From the NCBI RefSeq assembly GCF_002005205.3, contig NZ_CP019701.2, positions 1,426,001 to 1,490,000 on the forward strand: a stretch of 64,000 nucleotides of DNA. The letters run 5' to 3'. A model generated the notes under the pieces. The model searched no databases, was not told the origin of the DNA, and saw nothing but the letters and a program-made list of their open reading frames with translations. Shown piece after piece: positions 19,380-28,400 of this stretch (the first letter of the stretch is position 1; each line of letters opens with the position of its first letter). The stretch is from Rhizobium rhizogenes (GTDB lineage Bacteria; Pseudomonadota; Alphaproteobacteria; Rhizobiales; Rhizobiaceae). Both the position numbers and the translations under genes were made by a program.

Positions 19380-19520
19380 TCAGATGCGCCCGAGCAGCAA
19401 CAGAATAAGCACGATGACCAGAACCAGTCCCAAGCCGCCCGACGGGCCATAACCGTAATTATGATAACCCCAGCTCGGCAGCGCGCCGATCAAAAACAGG
19501 ATGAGCAGAATGACGAGGAT
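19380..19520 (-). CDS. DUF3309 small membrane protein, non-standard start
   Basis: The 46-residue product, with IGALPSWGYHNYGYGPSGGL between two Leu/Ile/Val-rich membrane segments and ending LLLLGRI, is a clear DUF3309 protein. Function is unknown; the family is small, hydrophobic and common in rhizobia. A strong GGAGG lies seven bases before an ATC codon at 19520, exactly where an ATG would be expected. No ATG or GTG lies upstream in frame. A TTG at 19577 would give 65 aa. Either ATC is used as a rare start or a point change has weakened the gene. Confidence 0.75.
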   Translation of the reverse strand: MLVILLILFLIGALPSWGYHNYGYGPSGGLGLVLVIVLILLLLGRI

Positions 19521-20017
19521 GTGTAATCCTCCACTATTGGCATATGTCCTGCCTGATTCAATGATGCAGCCTGACAAAAGTTCCCTTCCGCACCCTTCTC
19601 CGCGACATGTCCTGCAGAATGCACTGAAGCCGTTTCAACGGGTTAGGCCATTCTCGATCACCGGGATGGTGGATCGCGCTCCCACCGGCCGCCGCGCCTG
19701 AAATAATTTGCCGGATAAAAAGCTCCGACCCCGGTTGGCGGGCCGCGGCAGCGAATTATTCGAGGTGATTTCTCGGCCTATGTCGATTGGCCGTTGTCCG
19801 TCATAGTAAGGACAAGTCCCCCGTACCCTGAAACTGGCGGGAGACGGAGAGATCTGGCATCACTGGCAGTGCGCCAGATCTCTCCCGCCCCCTCCCACAG
19901 CCCCAGATTCTCCCCTGCAGGCACACGGATATTTTACCGGTGGTGATATCCGCGTCTCTTGCCTTGCCGGTTTCAGTCCGGCTAGACCCCGGACAGGGAG
20001 GGAGAAACGAGAATCAT
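19521..20017. other. Intergenic region with imperfect inverted repeat
   Basis: About 500 bp have no supported gene. The only clear structure is an imperfect dyad at 19836-19889. The left arm GGCGGGA...GAGATCTGGC, interrupted by six bases, matches the right arm GCCAGATCTCTCCCGCC across a 14-base spacer. Confidence 0.55.
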
Positions 20018-20122
20018 ATGTCCGGTTTTGCGAACCTCATCCCGCTTTTCATCTTCGGCCTCCTCGTCTACGCTTTCTTCCGCTGGGTCGCGCGCGACAT
20101 TCAGAATCCGAAGGGCAAGTGA
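20018..20122 (+). CDS. 34-aa single-span membrane peptide
   Basis: The peptide MSGFANLIPLFIFGLLVYAF continues to a basic C-terminus (RWVARDIQNPKGK). One membrane helix (about 6-22) is followed by positive charges, so an N-out/C-in insertion is expected. GGAGGGAGAAACGAG lies upstream, with the best core somewhat distant. I recognise no family. It starts a plus-strand run of small genes. A longer 60-aa version from 19943 is possible but less likely. Confidence 0.5.
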   Translation: MSGFANLIPLFIFGLLVYAFFRWVARDIQNPKGK

Positions 20123-20208
20123 CCGGGACAAATTACCCCTGGTCTTGCTGCCTGTCGGGAACCGCTGCGCCTCCATATCGTTTTCGCAGACGCACTTCGG
20201 AGGACAGG

Positions 20209-20508
20209 ATGAAAACGCTCCTAACATCGGCCATCATCGCACTCGCACTTGCGGGATGCACCACCGTCGGACCCGGCCCCTATGTCGGACCGGCGCCTTA
20301 TGTCGAACCGATTCCCGGCAGCATCACCTACAGAGGCCAGCCGCGCACCAAGCTGACGAAATCACCGATCGGCAGCACGTTCAGCCACGAATTCCGTATC
20401 GACGGCAGCACGAGGGCGGTCGAGACCTACCGCATCGCGCCCGACCGCTCGCTGGAACTCATCGACCGGCGCATCATCCGCGACTGGCTGTTCGGACGCG
20501 ACGACTGA
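20209..20508 (+). CDS. Small lipoprotein, unknown function
   Basis: The 99-residue product has a lipoprotein signal, MKTLLTSAIIALALAGC, with Cys17 as the lipidated residue. A Pro/Gly/Tyr-rich stretch (GPGPYVGPAPYVEPIPG) follows, then a compact domain of about 60 residues with SHEFRIDGSTRAVETYRIAP. The CGGAGGACAGG site immediately before ATG fixes the start; upstream in-frame sequence is not signal-like. The protein is expected on the periplasmic side of the membrane. No function can be assigned. Confidence 0.75.
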   Translation: MKTLLTSAIIALALAGCTTVGPGPYVGPAPYVEPIPGSITYRGQPRTKLTKSPIGSTFSHEFRIDGSTRAVETYRIAPDRSLELIDRRIIRDWLFGRDD

Positions 20509-20582
20509 CCGCACCGTTCGCGGGATTGCGCATTCACGCCGCTTCGTTTAGAGCCGGGCACGGTAACCAATACGGATAGGCG

Positions 20583-20828
20583 ATGAACACGCGCTGGCAA
20601 AAACCCGTCCTGATCGCGTTTGAAACGCCGGGCGACTATACGAGCATCGAAACCACGCAGGCGGCCTCCTGGGCGCTGATCGAGGACTGGCCGGTTGAAG
20701 ATGGCGAGGCGCTGGACAAGGCGCTGCTGATCTGCGCCGCCGTCGATGCCGGCCGCAAGAAACCGGAGGATGCGCGCAGGGCCTTCATCGCCGCCGCCAT
20801 CGAGGCGGGCCTCGACATCAAGGCCTGA
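20583..20828 (+). CDS. DUF982 small protein
   Basis: The 81-aa soluble protein has the rhizobial DUF982 pattern: W-x-KPVLI near the N-terminus, a central AASWALIEDWP, and AAVDAGRKKPEDARRAFIAAA near the C-terminus. Function is unknown. DUF982 paralogues are numerous in Rhizobiaceae. GGATAGGCG precedes the ATG. It lies 74 bases after the lipoprotein gene on the same strand. Confidence 0.8.
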   Translation: MNTRWQKPVLIAFETPGDYTSIETTQAASWALIEDWPVEDGEALDKALLICAAVDAGRKKPEDARRAFIAAAIEAGLDIKA

Positions 20829-20932
20829 CGGCCACCGGTCCGCCTGCCGCAGGAAGACGAGACGTGCCCTGCGGCAGCGCAAGATCAAGAAAATGGTTCA
20901 ATGGGTCAAAACAGATGGAAGCTGCCGGAAAC

Positions 20933-21022
20933 ATGAAAAAAGCCCTGTTCATCTTTCTTCTCTCCTGCCTGGCGATAGGCCTTCTCGGCCATCTCGTCGT
21001 CGCCTTCGTTGTCACCGGCTGA
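20933..21022 (+). CDS. 29-aa membrane peptide
   Basis: The peptide MKKALFIFLLSCLAIGLLGH ends LVVAFVVTG and is one continuous hydrophobic segment with a positive start. A longer version begins at the ATG at 20915 (35 aa). The ribosome site (CCGGAAAC) is modest. Base composition and the Lys-Lys start support a real signal-anchor peptide, but the case rests on hydrophobicity alone. Confidence 0.4.
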   Translation: MKKALFIFLLSCLAIGLLGHLVVAFVVTG

Positions 21023-21151
21023 CATGCATGAGTGACCTCCGCCCGGCGGCGGAATGTCAGGGCATTAAAAATCTCTAAATTTCATTCTTCTGTTATGGAA
21101 CCGCAATAGGCTCTGTCCGTTCTCTTTCCGCTCGACACAAGGAGGATTGGA

Positions 21152-21241
21152 ATGCGTGACGGACTGAACGGTTTTCTCGAAATCTCGATGCTCGGCTTCG
21201 TGGTCGCAAGTTGCCTTTTCATGGTCAACCTGCCGATCTGA
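21152..21241 (+). CDS. 29-aa membrane peptide with strong ribosome site
   Basis: The peptide starts MRDGLNGFLEISMLGFVVAS and ends CLFMVNLPI. It has one membrane-spanning segment (about 12-27). AAGGAGGATTGGA directly precedes the ATG, the strongest ribosome site in this stretch, and a terminator follows at 21298. These make it a likely expressed gene despite its size. No family is recognised. Confidence 0.6.
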   Translation: MRDGLNGFLEISMLGFVVASCLFMVNLPI

Positions 21242-21297
21242 ACCGCCTGGAAATCCCGTCCCCCACGGCTCCGACAATCTGACGCTGTCAGAACAGG

Positions 21298-21328
21298 AAA
21301 ATGCGGCCTTTCGGGCCGCATTTCTTTT
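21298..21328. terminator. Terminator between the small-protein run and wrbA
   Basis: The stem AAATGCGGCC / GGGCCGCATTT is followed by TTTCTTTTT on the plus strand and by TTTTCC on the minus strand. It lies between convergent genes and can serve both. Confidence 0.85.
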
Positions 21329-21343
21329 TCAGCAAGGTTCAGT

Positions 21344-21943
21344 TCAGGCCGAAAGCTTGGCGGCGAGTTTCGCCACATGCGCGCCCTGGAAGCGTGCGCC
21401 TTCCAGTTCGATTTCGGACGGCTGGCGGGAACCGTCGCCATCGGTGATGGTGGAAGCGCCATAGGGCGAGCCGCCCTTGATCTCATCGACACCCATCTGG
21501 CCCTGGAAGGCATAGGGCAGACCGACAACGGCCATGCCATGGTGCAGGAAGGTGGGGATGAAGCCGAGAATGGTCGATTCCTGGCCGCCGTGCTGGGTGG
21601 CGGACGAGGTGAAGGCCGAACCGACCTTGCCGACCAGCTTGCCGCTGAACCACAGGCCGCCGGTCTGATCCCAGAAATTGCGCATCTGCGAGGCGACCGT
21701 GCCGAAGCGCGTACCGGCGCCGACGATGATGGCGTCGTATTCGGCAAGCTCATCCACCGTTGCCACCGGAGCCGGCTGGTCCAGCTTGAAATGGGAGGAC
21801 TTGGCGACCGCTTCCGGAACGAGTTCGGGAACGCGCTTGACCACGGCTTCCGCGCCGGTGGACTTCACGCCTTCGGCAACCGCATAGGCCATTTTCTCGA
21901 TATGGCCGTAGGAGGAGTAATAAAGTACCAGAACCTTCGTCAT
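21344..21943 (-). CDS. wrbA: NAD(P)H:quinone oxidoreductase, WrbA type
   Basis: WrbA is a tetrameric FMN protein that reduces quinones with two electrons. The protein is 199 aa, the standard length. The flavodoxin-like FMN loop is [13 protein letters not shown] (about 7-19). The other FMN-binding segments are [20 protein letters not shown] and [14 protein letters not shown]-terminal [15 protein letters not shown] is also typical. The ATG at 21943 ([10 protein letters not shown]) follows AAAGGAAACGAAGAGA. A 24-residue upstream extension is not family-like. Confidence 0.93.
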   Translation of the reverse strand: MTKVLVLYYSSYGHIEKMAYAVAEGVKSTGAEAVVKRVPELVPEAVAKSSHFKLDQPAPVATVDELAEYDAIIVGAGTRFGTVASQMRNFWDQTGGLWFSGKLVGKVGSAFTSSATQHGGQESTILGFIPTFLHHGMAVVGLPYAFQGQMGVDEIKGGSPYGASTITDGDGSRQPSEIELEGARFQGAHVAKLAAKLSA

Positions 21944-22205
21944 TCTCTTCGTTTCCTTTGCTGGAACTGTTTCCGGCGTACCGGCCAGAAGTTTCTTCAA
22001 AAACTCGATGATCATCGGCGTTTACCCGTCAAATCCGTGTGAAGAAAAGGTAGCGGACAGACCGTGATCCCGCCAGCCGGGGATTGGCATACGCACTGTT
22101 CACGATGAGTGAACGGAAAACCGGAACGTCAACCATTTACAAAAAGACATTTTTTCAAAACCGCTTTGCATTCCCCGGGAGCGGGGCTAACGTCTGACAA
22201 AACAG

Positions 22206-23012
22206 ATGACGAGTGCACCCATGTCCAACCCCTCCTCCACTTCCTCCGTTGTCACCGCCGCCATGCTCGCCATCGGCGACGAACTGCTGTCGGGCCGCAC
22301 CAAGGACAAGAATATCGGGCATCTCGCGGATGTGCTCACCATGTCCGGCATTGATCTCAAGGAAGTGCGCATTGTCGCCGACGAGGAGGAATCGATCGTC
22401 GAGGCGCTGAATGCGCTGCGAAGCCGCTATGATTATGTCTTCACCTCGGGCGGCATCGGCCCGACCCATGACGATATCACAGCGGATGCGGTATCGGCGG
22501 CGTTCGGCCTGCCCTGCGAACACGATGCCGAGGCGCTGCGCCTGCTTGGCGACATGTACCGTGTGCGGGAGATGGAATTCACCGAGGCGCGCAAGCGCAT
22601 GGCGCGCATGCCGAGAGGCGCAGCGCATATCGCCAACCCCGTTTCCGTCGCTCCCGGCTTCGTCATCGGCAATGTCTATGTCATGGCCGGCGTGCCGCAG
22701 GTGTTCCAGGCGATGCTCGACAATGTCATGCCGACCCTGCGCACCGGCGCGAAGGTCATGTCGCAGGCGGTGCGCTCGCCCTATGGCGAAGGCGATATCG
22801 GCACGCCGCTGACGGCCATCCAGAAGGCCCATCCCGAAACCAGCATCGGCTCCTATCCGAAATATGACGGGCAGCGCTTTTCGACCGAGATCGTCGTGCG
22901 TGCCCGTGACGCCAGCGTGCTGAAGGCGGCGACCGAAGCCGTTGCCGCCATGATCGAAACCATCGGCCAGGAAAAAAGGCTGGCGGCCGGCAAGGGCGAT
23001 GCGACCGCCTGA
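22206..23012 (+). CDS. CinA/MoaB-type molybdopterin-binding domain protein
   Basis: This is a single MoCF-binding (MogA/MoaB) fold, as found in the N-terminal half of CinA. The protein is 268 aa. Conserved parts are AAMLAIGDELLSGRTKDKN (about 18-36) and the TSGGIGPTHDDITADAVS motif (about 79-96) that binds the phosphate in related enzymes. Only about 100 less conserved residues follow. The C-terminal nicotinamide-nucleotide amidase domain of full CinA is absent, so pyrophosphatase-type chemistry is possible but unproven. The start is ATG 22206 or 22221; neither has a strong ribosome site. It is divergent from wrbA. Confidence 0.8.
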   Translation: MTSAPMSNPSSTSSVVTAAMLAIGDELLSGRTKDKNIGHLADVLTMSGIDLKEVRIVADEEESIVEALNALRSRYDYVFTSGGIGPTHDDITADAVSAAFGLPCEHDAEALRLLGDMYRVREMEFTEARKRMARMPRGAAHIANPVSVAPGFVIGNVYVMAGVPQVFQAMLDNVMPTLRTGAKVMSQAVRSPYGEGDIGTPLTAIQKAHPETSIGSYPKYDGQRFSTEIVVRARDASVLKAATEAVAAMIETIGQEKRLAAGKGDATA

Positions 23013-23116
23013 AACGGAACCGGCCTGCGACGAGAAGGTTTGACCAAAATCAAGGTGGCCATCGGCAAAGACGGCCACTCTCCCCCTAGAAACGACATGT
23101 CACCGAGGAGAGAGAA

Positions 23117-23962
23117 ATGGGTTACAAAACGATACTGGCAGTGGTCGACAATGTTGCGAACACGCAGAAGCTCGGCGAATTCGTGGTAAGCCTTGCCGAT
23201 CAGTTTTCCTCGCATGTGATCGGCCTGCACATGGAAACGCTGGCCGCCGTTCCGCTTGTCGCACCGATGGAAATTCCCGATCCCGCCACCGTGCAGGCGC
23301 TGCAGGACGTGGCGCACAAGGAAACCACCGATGTCGGAACGCTTTTCGAGCGCACGCTGTCCGCCAACGGCGTCTCGCATGAATGGCGCAGCTTCGTCAC
23401 ATCGGTTGGTTACGCCTCCGCATCCGCGATCGACAGCGCCCGCTGCGCCGATTTGATCGTCGCCCGCCAGAGCAGTTCCTCCGCACTGTCCGACAGCCGT
23501 TCGGATATTGACGGTTTCCTTTATGAAAGCGGCCGCCCCGTTCTCCTCGTGCCGCATGTGCTGACGGTGGCCAAACCGATCAAGCGCGTCCTGATCGCCT
23601 GGAACGGCTCGCGCGAGGCGACCCGCGCCACCTTCGACGCCCTGCCCTTCCTCAAGGCGGCCGACAGCGTCGAGATCTTCTCCGTCGATCAGGCCGAAAG
23701 CGAAACGCAGTCTTCGGGCCTTGCCGGCACGGAACTGGCCGCCACGCTCGCCCGCCACGGCGTCAACGTCACCGTGACCTCACAGGAAAAGATCGCCGGC
23801 GTCTCGCCGCAGGCGGCAATCGAAAACCGGCTGTCCGATAACAGCATCGACCTTCTGGTCATGGGTGCTTACGGCCATTCCCGCTGGTGGGAGCTGCTGT
23901 TCGGCGGCGTCACCCGCACGCTGCTCGATTCCATGACGGCGATGACGCTTTTGTCGCGTTGA
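23117..23962 (+). CDS. Universal stress protein, two-domain
   Basis: The 281-aa protein has two UspA-like halves. The first (MGYKTILAVVDN, about 1-145) lacks a clear nucleotide loop. The second (IKRVLIAWNGSREATRA, about 155-281) has the ATP-binding signature VMGAYGHSRWWELLFGGVTR (about 250-269). GAGGAGAGAGAAA precedes the ATG. Proteins of this class respond to stress and stationary phase in the cytoplasm; no specific role can be read here. A palindromic repeat lies just downstream. Confidence 0.87.
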   Translation: MGYKTILAVVDNVANTQKLGEFVVSLADQFSSHVIGLHMETLAAVPLVAPMEIPDPATVQALQDVAHKETTDVGTLFERTLSANGVSHEWRSFVTSVGYASASAIDSARCADLIVARQSSSSALSDSRSDIDGFLYESGRPVLLVPHVLTVAKPIKRVLIAWNGSREATRATFDALPFLKAADSVEIFSVDQAESETQSSGLAGTELAATLARHGVNVTVTSQEKIAGVSPQAAIENRLSDNSIDLLVMGAYGHSRWWELLFGGVTRTLLDSMTAMTLLSR

Positions 23963-24032
23963 ATGTGGATGCGGCGTAAACAGTGCCGCAAGCCCCGCCA
24001 TCTCGCTTGAAACGAGCATCTGCCGCTTGTCT

Positions 24033-24149
24033 CTTCTCCCCGCCGGGGAGAAGTCCGCGGCAGCGGGATGAGGGGCAAGGGTAGAGATATTCGGCGACGT
24101 TGCCCCCTCATCCGGCCCTTCGGGCCACCTTCTCCCCGGCGGGGAGAAG
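24033..24149. repeat. 117-bp complex palindromic element
   Basis: Two near-identical self-complementary modules, CTTCTCCCCGCCGGGGAGAA at the left and CTTCTCCCCGGCGGGGAGAA at the right, flank an inner inverted repeat (GGATGAGGGGCAA / TTGCCCCCTCATCC). The whole unit can fold into one long hairpin. Its design is like dispersed repeats in Rhizobiales genomes but unlike the RIME-type copies in this window. Only one copy is seen here. Confidence 0.75.
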
Positions 24150-24270
24150 AAACAGGCGGCAATCTCTCGGCCCCACCATAATAACAGTCCTGCGCGGAAA
24201 GCTTGCCTTTTTGCCGGACTTGCGGCTATTAGCCAAAGCCATCGACAATTTTGACCAGATGGTAGACGAC

Positions 24271-24768
24271 ATGTCCCTTCCCGATAAAGCCTTTCCCGTC
24301 TCCTGGGACCAGTTCCACCGCGATGCCCGCGCTCTTGCCTGGCGTCTTGCCGGTCTCGACAAAGAGTTCCGGGCAATCGTCTGTATCACCCGCGGCGGCC
24401 TCGTGCCGGCGGCGATCATTTCCCGCGAGCTGAACATCCGCCTGATCGACACCGTCTGCATCGCCACCCGCCATGACTACGTCAATCAGGGCGACACGGT
24501 TCTGCTGAAGGGCGTCGCCCCGGAGCTGGCGGCAGATGGCGGCGAAGGCGTGCTCGTGCTGGACGACCTGACCGATACCGGCAAGACGGCGCTGGAAGTG
24601 CGCGAAATGTTGCCGAGAGCCCATTTCGCCTGTGTCTACGCCAAGCCGAAGGGCGTGCCGACCATCGACACCTTCGTCACCGAAGTCAGCCAGGACACCT
24701 GGATCTATTTCCCCTGGGATATGGGCTTCACCTATCAGGAGCCGATCGCTAAGGGATCGCGCGGCTGA
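24271..24768 (+). CDS. gpt: Xanthine phosphoribosyltransferase
   Basis: The enzyme salvages xanthine and guanine to their nucleotides using PRPP. The protein is 165 aa. The PRPP-binding loop is [16 protein letters not shown] (about 93-108), the N-terminal loop is [15 protein letters not shown], and the C-terminal [10 protein letters not shown] is family-typical. I chose [10 protein letters not shown] at 24271. MVDD at 24259 is a near alternative, and neither has a strong ribosome site. A terminator follows immediately. Confidence 0.92.
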   Translation: MSLPDKAFPVSWDQFHRDARALAWRLAGLDKEFRAIVCITRGGLVPAAIISRELNIRLIDTVCIATRHDYVNQGDTVLLKGVAPELAADGGEGVLVLDDLTDTGKTALEVREMLPRAHFACVYAKPKGVPTIDTFVTEVSQDTWIYFPWDMGFTYQEPIAKGSRG

Positions 24769-24798
24769 TCGCCCCTCACCCTTAAAAACAAGAGCTGC

Positions 24799-24830
24799 AA
24801 AAGCCGTCCCTCCGGGGCGGCTTTTTGTTT
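24799..24830 (+). terminator. gpt terminator
   Basis: The stem AGCCGTCCC / GGGGCGGCT, with one G-T pair, is followed by TTTTGTTT. It lies 32 bases past the gpt stop. Confidence 0.88.
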
Positions 24831-25018
24831 GAAAACGCCATTCTGGCGACAACGGAAAAACACGGAAAAACCGTAGTGTCGCCTTTATGCCGCACCCCGG
24901 AAACGCGCGGTTTTGGCATTCCGCTGCGGAAACCAGCCTCGCGCAAGCTTCAAATTTCGCTGCCAAGTTACTGATTTTTTTGAACGCTTTTGCTTTCCCC
25001 GTTTTCCACAGGCGCTTC

Positions 25019-25065
25019 ACACAATATCTTGTGGTTAAAAATGGGTTTCAATCTATGGCTTGACG
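25019..25065 (+). promoter_or_regulatory. Candidate tandem NrdR boxes
   Basis: ACACAATATCTTGTGG at 25019-25034 is a near-perfect palindrome matching the NrdR-box pattern ACACWATATWTWGTGT. Exactly 31 bp further on, AATCTATGGCTTGACG (25050-25065) keeps the core C-W-A-T...T-W-G. NrdR sites usually come as pairs about 31-32 bp apart, and NrdR represses ribonucleotide reductase genes. Confidence 0.6.
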
Positions 25066-25266
25066 AATCTGTGCCGTGGGAGGAAAGTGACATTTATGTT
25101 GCGGCGGCAACGGACCGGAAAGTAACGAGGCCGGTTCTTCTCCATCTTGAGCGCGCAAGTCCAAAGCGGCGTCCCGGCCATGAGGGGACGGTTCGCCGCT
25201 GGATTCCGCACGCCTTTCGGAAACCGCCAAAAACATGACGCGGGGACTGGCGGCAGGAAGCTGTTG

Positions 25267-25282
25267 ATACTATATTTAGTAT
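25267..25282 (+). promoter_or_regulatory. Additional NrdR-box-like palindrome
   Basis: ATACTATATTTAGTAT is a 16-bp dyad (ATACTA / TAGTAT) with the C-T-A-T-A-T...T-A-G spacing of an NrdR box. It lies 164 bases before the nrdJ start. No partner was found at the expected 31-32 bp. Confidence 0.4.
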
Positions 25283-25446
25283 TCCACACTATGCTTGCAG
25301 CCGAATAAGCCACGATATACAGGGATCACATCCAAGGATGAACATCCCTTTCAGATCGGCAACAACCGGCTGCGCGAAGGCATCGCACGGCTGGACCGGA
25401 TTTTTGCGCCCTTCACCGGGCGCCCAATGGACGAGGACAGGAAACC

Positions 25447-28400
25447 ATGCGCATTGAACGCCGCTTCACGAAGCCCGGCCAATCGCCTTATGCGGAGATC
25501 GACTTCCGCAAGGCCGTCAGTGAAATCAAGAACCCGGACGGATCGATCGTGTTCCGTCTGGCGGACATCGACGTTCCCGCGCAGTTCAGCCAGGTTGCCA
25601 CCGACGTTCTGGCGCAGAAATATTTCCGCAAGGCCGGCGTGCCGAAGTTCCTGAAGAAGGTCGAGGAAAACGATGTTCCTTCCTTCCTGTGGCGCTCCGT
25701 TCCCGACGAAAAGGCCCTGAAGGATGTGCCGGAAGCCGAGCGTTTCGGCTCCGAAACCGATGCGCGTCAGGTTTTCGACCGTCTGGCTGGCACCTGGGCC
25801 TATTGGGGCTGGAAGGGCAAATATTTCTCGTCCGAAGAAGATGCTCTGGCCTTCCGCGACGAGCTTGCCTACATGCTCGCCACCCAGCGCGTTGCGCCGA
25901 ATTCCCCGCAATGGTTCAACACCGGCCTGCACTGGGCCTATGGCATCGATGGCCCCGGCCAGGGCCATTTCTATGTCGACCCCTTCACCGGCAAGCTGAC
26001 CAAGTCCAAGTCCGCTTACGAACATCCGCAGCCGCATGCCTGCTTCATCCAGTCCGTTGAGGACGACCTCGTCAATGAAGGCGGCATCATGGACCTGTGG
26101 GTGCGTGAAGCGCGCCTGTTCAAATATGGTTCCGGCACCGGCTCCAACTTCTCTTATCTGCGCGGCGAAGGCGAAAAGCTTTCCGGCGGCGGCCGCTCCT
26201 CCGGCCTGATGAGCTTCCTCAAGATCGGCGACCGCGCAGCCGGCGCCATCAAGTCCGGCGGCACGACCCGTCGGGCGGCGAAGATGGTCGTCGTTGACGC
26301 CGATCACCCGGATATCGAAGCCTATATCGACTGGAAGGTGAACGAGGAGCAGAAGGTTGCCGCTCTCGTGACCGGCTCCAAGATCGTCGCCAAGCACCTG
26401 AAGGCGATCATGAAGGCCTGCGTCAACTGCGAGGCTGACAATGGCGATTGCTTCGACCCGGCCAGAAACCCTGCCCTGAAGCGCGAAATCCGCGCTGCCA
26501 AGAAGGACATGGTGCCGGAAAACTACGTCAAGCGCGTTATCCAGTTCGCCGAACAGGGTTACAAGGACATCCAGTTCAAGACCTACGACACGGACTGGGA
26601 TTCGGAAGCCTATCTGACGGTATCCGGCCAGAACTCCAACAACTCCGTATCCTTGAAGGACGACTTCCTGCGCGCTGTCGAAAATGACGGCGACTGGAAC
26701 CTCACCGCCCGCAAGGACGGCAAGGTCATGAAGACGCTGAAGGCCCGCGACCTCTGGGAAAAGATTTCCCACGCCGCCTGGGCATCGGCAGACCCCGGCC
26801 TGCACTTCAACACCACCATGAACGACTGGCACACCTCGCCGGCCGCCGGCCCGATCCGCGCCTCCAACCCGTGCTCGGAATATATGTTCCTCGACGACAC
26901 GGCCTGCAACCTCGCCTCGCTGAACCTTTTGCAGTTCAAGGATCAGGCGACGAAGCGCATCGATATCGCCGATTACGAACATGCCGTTCGTCTGTGGACC
27001 GTCGTGCTCGAAGTGTCGGTCATGATGGCGCAGTTCCCGTCGCGCCAGATCGCCGAACTCTCCTATGAATACCGCACGCTCGGCCTCGGTTACGCCAATA
27101 TCGGCGGCCTCCTGATGTCCTCGGGCATTCCCTATGACAGCGCCGAAGGCCGCGCCATTGCCGGTGCGCTCACCGCCATCATGACCGGCGTTTCCTACGC
27201 CACCTCGGCCGAAATGGCCGGCGAGCTTGGCCCCTTCCCCGGCTTTGCCCCGAACCGCGACAACATGCTGCGCGTCATCCGCAACCACCGCCGCGCCGCT
27301 CACGGCCAGTCGGAAGGTTATGAAGGCCTGTCGGTCAACCCGGTGGCGCTCATCCATGGCGATTGCCCGGATCAGGACCTGATCGCCCATGCCGTCGCCG
27401 CCTGGGACAAGGCGCTAGCGCTCGGCGAGCAGCACGGCTACCGCAACGCCCAGACGACGGTTATCGCGCCGACCGGCACGATCGGCCTCGTGATGGATTG
27501 CGACACGACCGGCATCGAGCCCGACTTCGCGCTGGTGAAGTTCAAGAAGCTCGCCGGCGGCGGTTACTTCAAGATCATCAACCGCGCGGTTCCAGATGCG
27601 CTGCGTTCGCTCGGTTACTCCGAAAGCCAGATCGCCGAGATCGAAGCTTATGCCGTCGGCCATGGCAATCTCAACCAGGCGCCCGGCATCAACCCGTCCA
27701 CGCTGAAGGCCAAGGGCTTCACCGATGAGAAGATCGAGGCCGTCAATGGCGCGCTGAAGAGCGCCTTCGACATCAAGTTCGTCTTCAACCAGTGGACGCT
27801 CGGCGCCGACTTCCTCAAGGAAACGCTGAAGGTTTCCGATGAGCAGCTCTCCGACATGAGCTTCAACCTGCTCGAGCACCTCGGCTTCGGCAAGAAGGAC
27901 ATCGAAGCGGCAAACGTTCACGTCTGCGGCGCGATGACGCTGGAAGGCGCACCGTTCCTGAAGGCCGAGCACCTGCCGGTCTTCGATTGCGCCAACCCCT
28001 GCGGCAAGATCGGCAAGCGTTACCTCTCGGTCGAATCGCATATCCGCATGATGGCAGCGGCACAGCCCTTCATCTCGGGTGCGATCTCCAAGACGATCAA
28101 CATGCCGAACGATGCGACGGTTGAGGATTGCGGCGCAGCCTATATGCTCTCGTGGAAGCTGGCGCTGAAGGCCAACGCCCTTTACCGCGATGGTTCTAAG
28201 CTTTCCCAGCCGCTCAACGCCTCGCTGGTGGAAGATGAGGACGACGAAGACCTGATCGAAGAGCTGATCCAGCAGCCGGCTGCACAGCAGGCCGTGACGA
28301 TCACCGAAAAGATCGTCGAACGCGTCATCGAGCGTGTCTCGCGCGAGCGGGAAAAGCTGCCGAACCGCCGTCAGGGTTACACCCAGAAGGCAACCGTCGG

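Larger units (their letters stand above)
24831..25446. other. Long upstream region of nrdJ
   Basis: About 615 bp lie before nrdJ, with candidate NrdR operators near 25019-25065 and 25267-25282. An 82-codon plus-strand frame at 24990-25238 has no ribosome site and no family likeness. I looked for a cobalamin riboswitch (GCCACTG box and partner) and did not see one. Confidence 0.6.

Noticed and set aside
24990..25238. 82-codon frame upstream of nrdJ
   Set aside because: No ribosome site, overlaps the candidate operator region, and its C-terminal half is basic and low in normal codon bias.
24831..25446. Possible cobalamin riboswitch before nrdJ
   Set aside because: The conserved GCCACTG box and its paired partner motifs were not found despite the B12 link.
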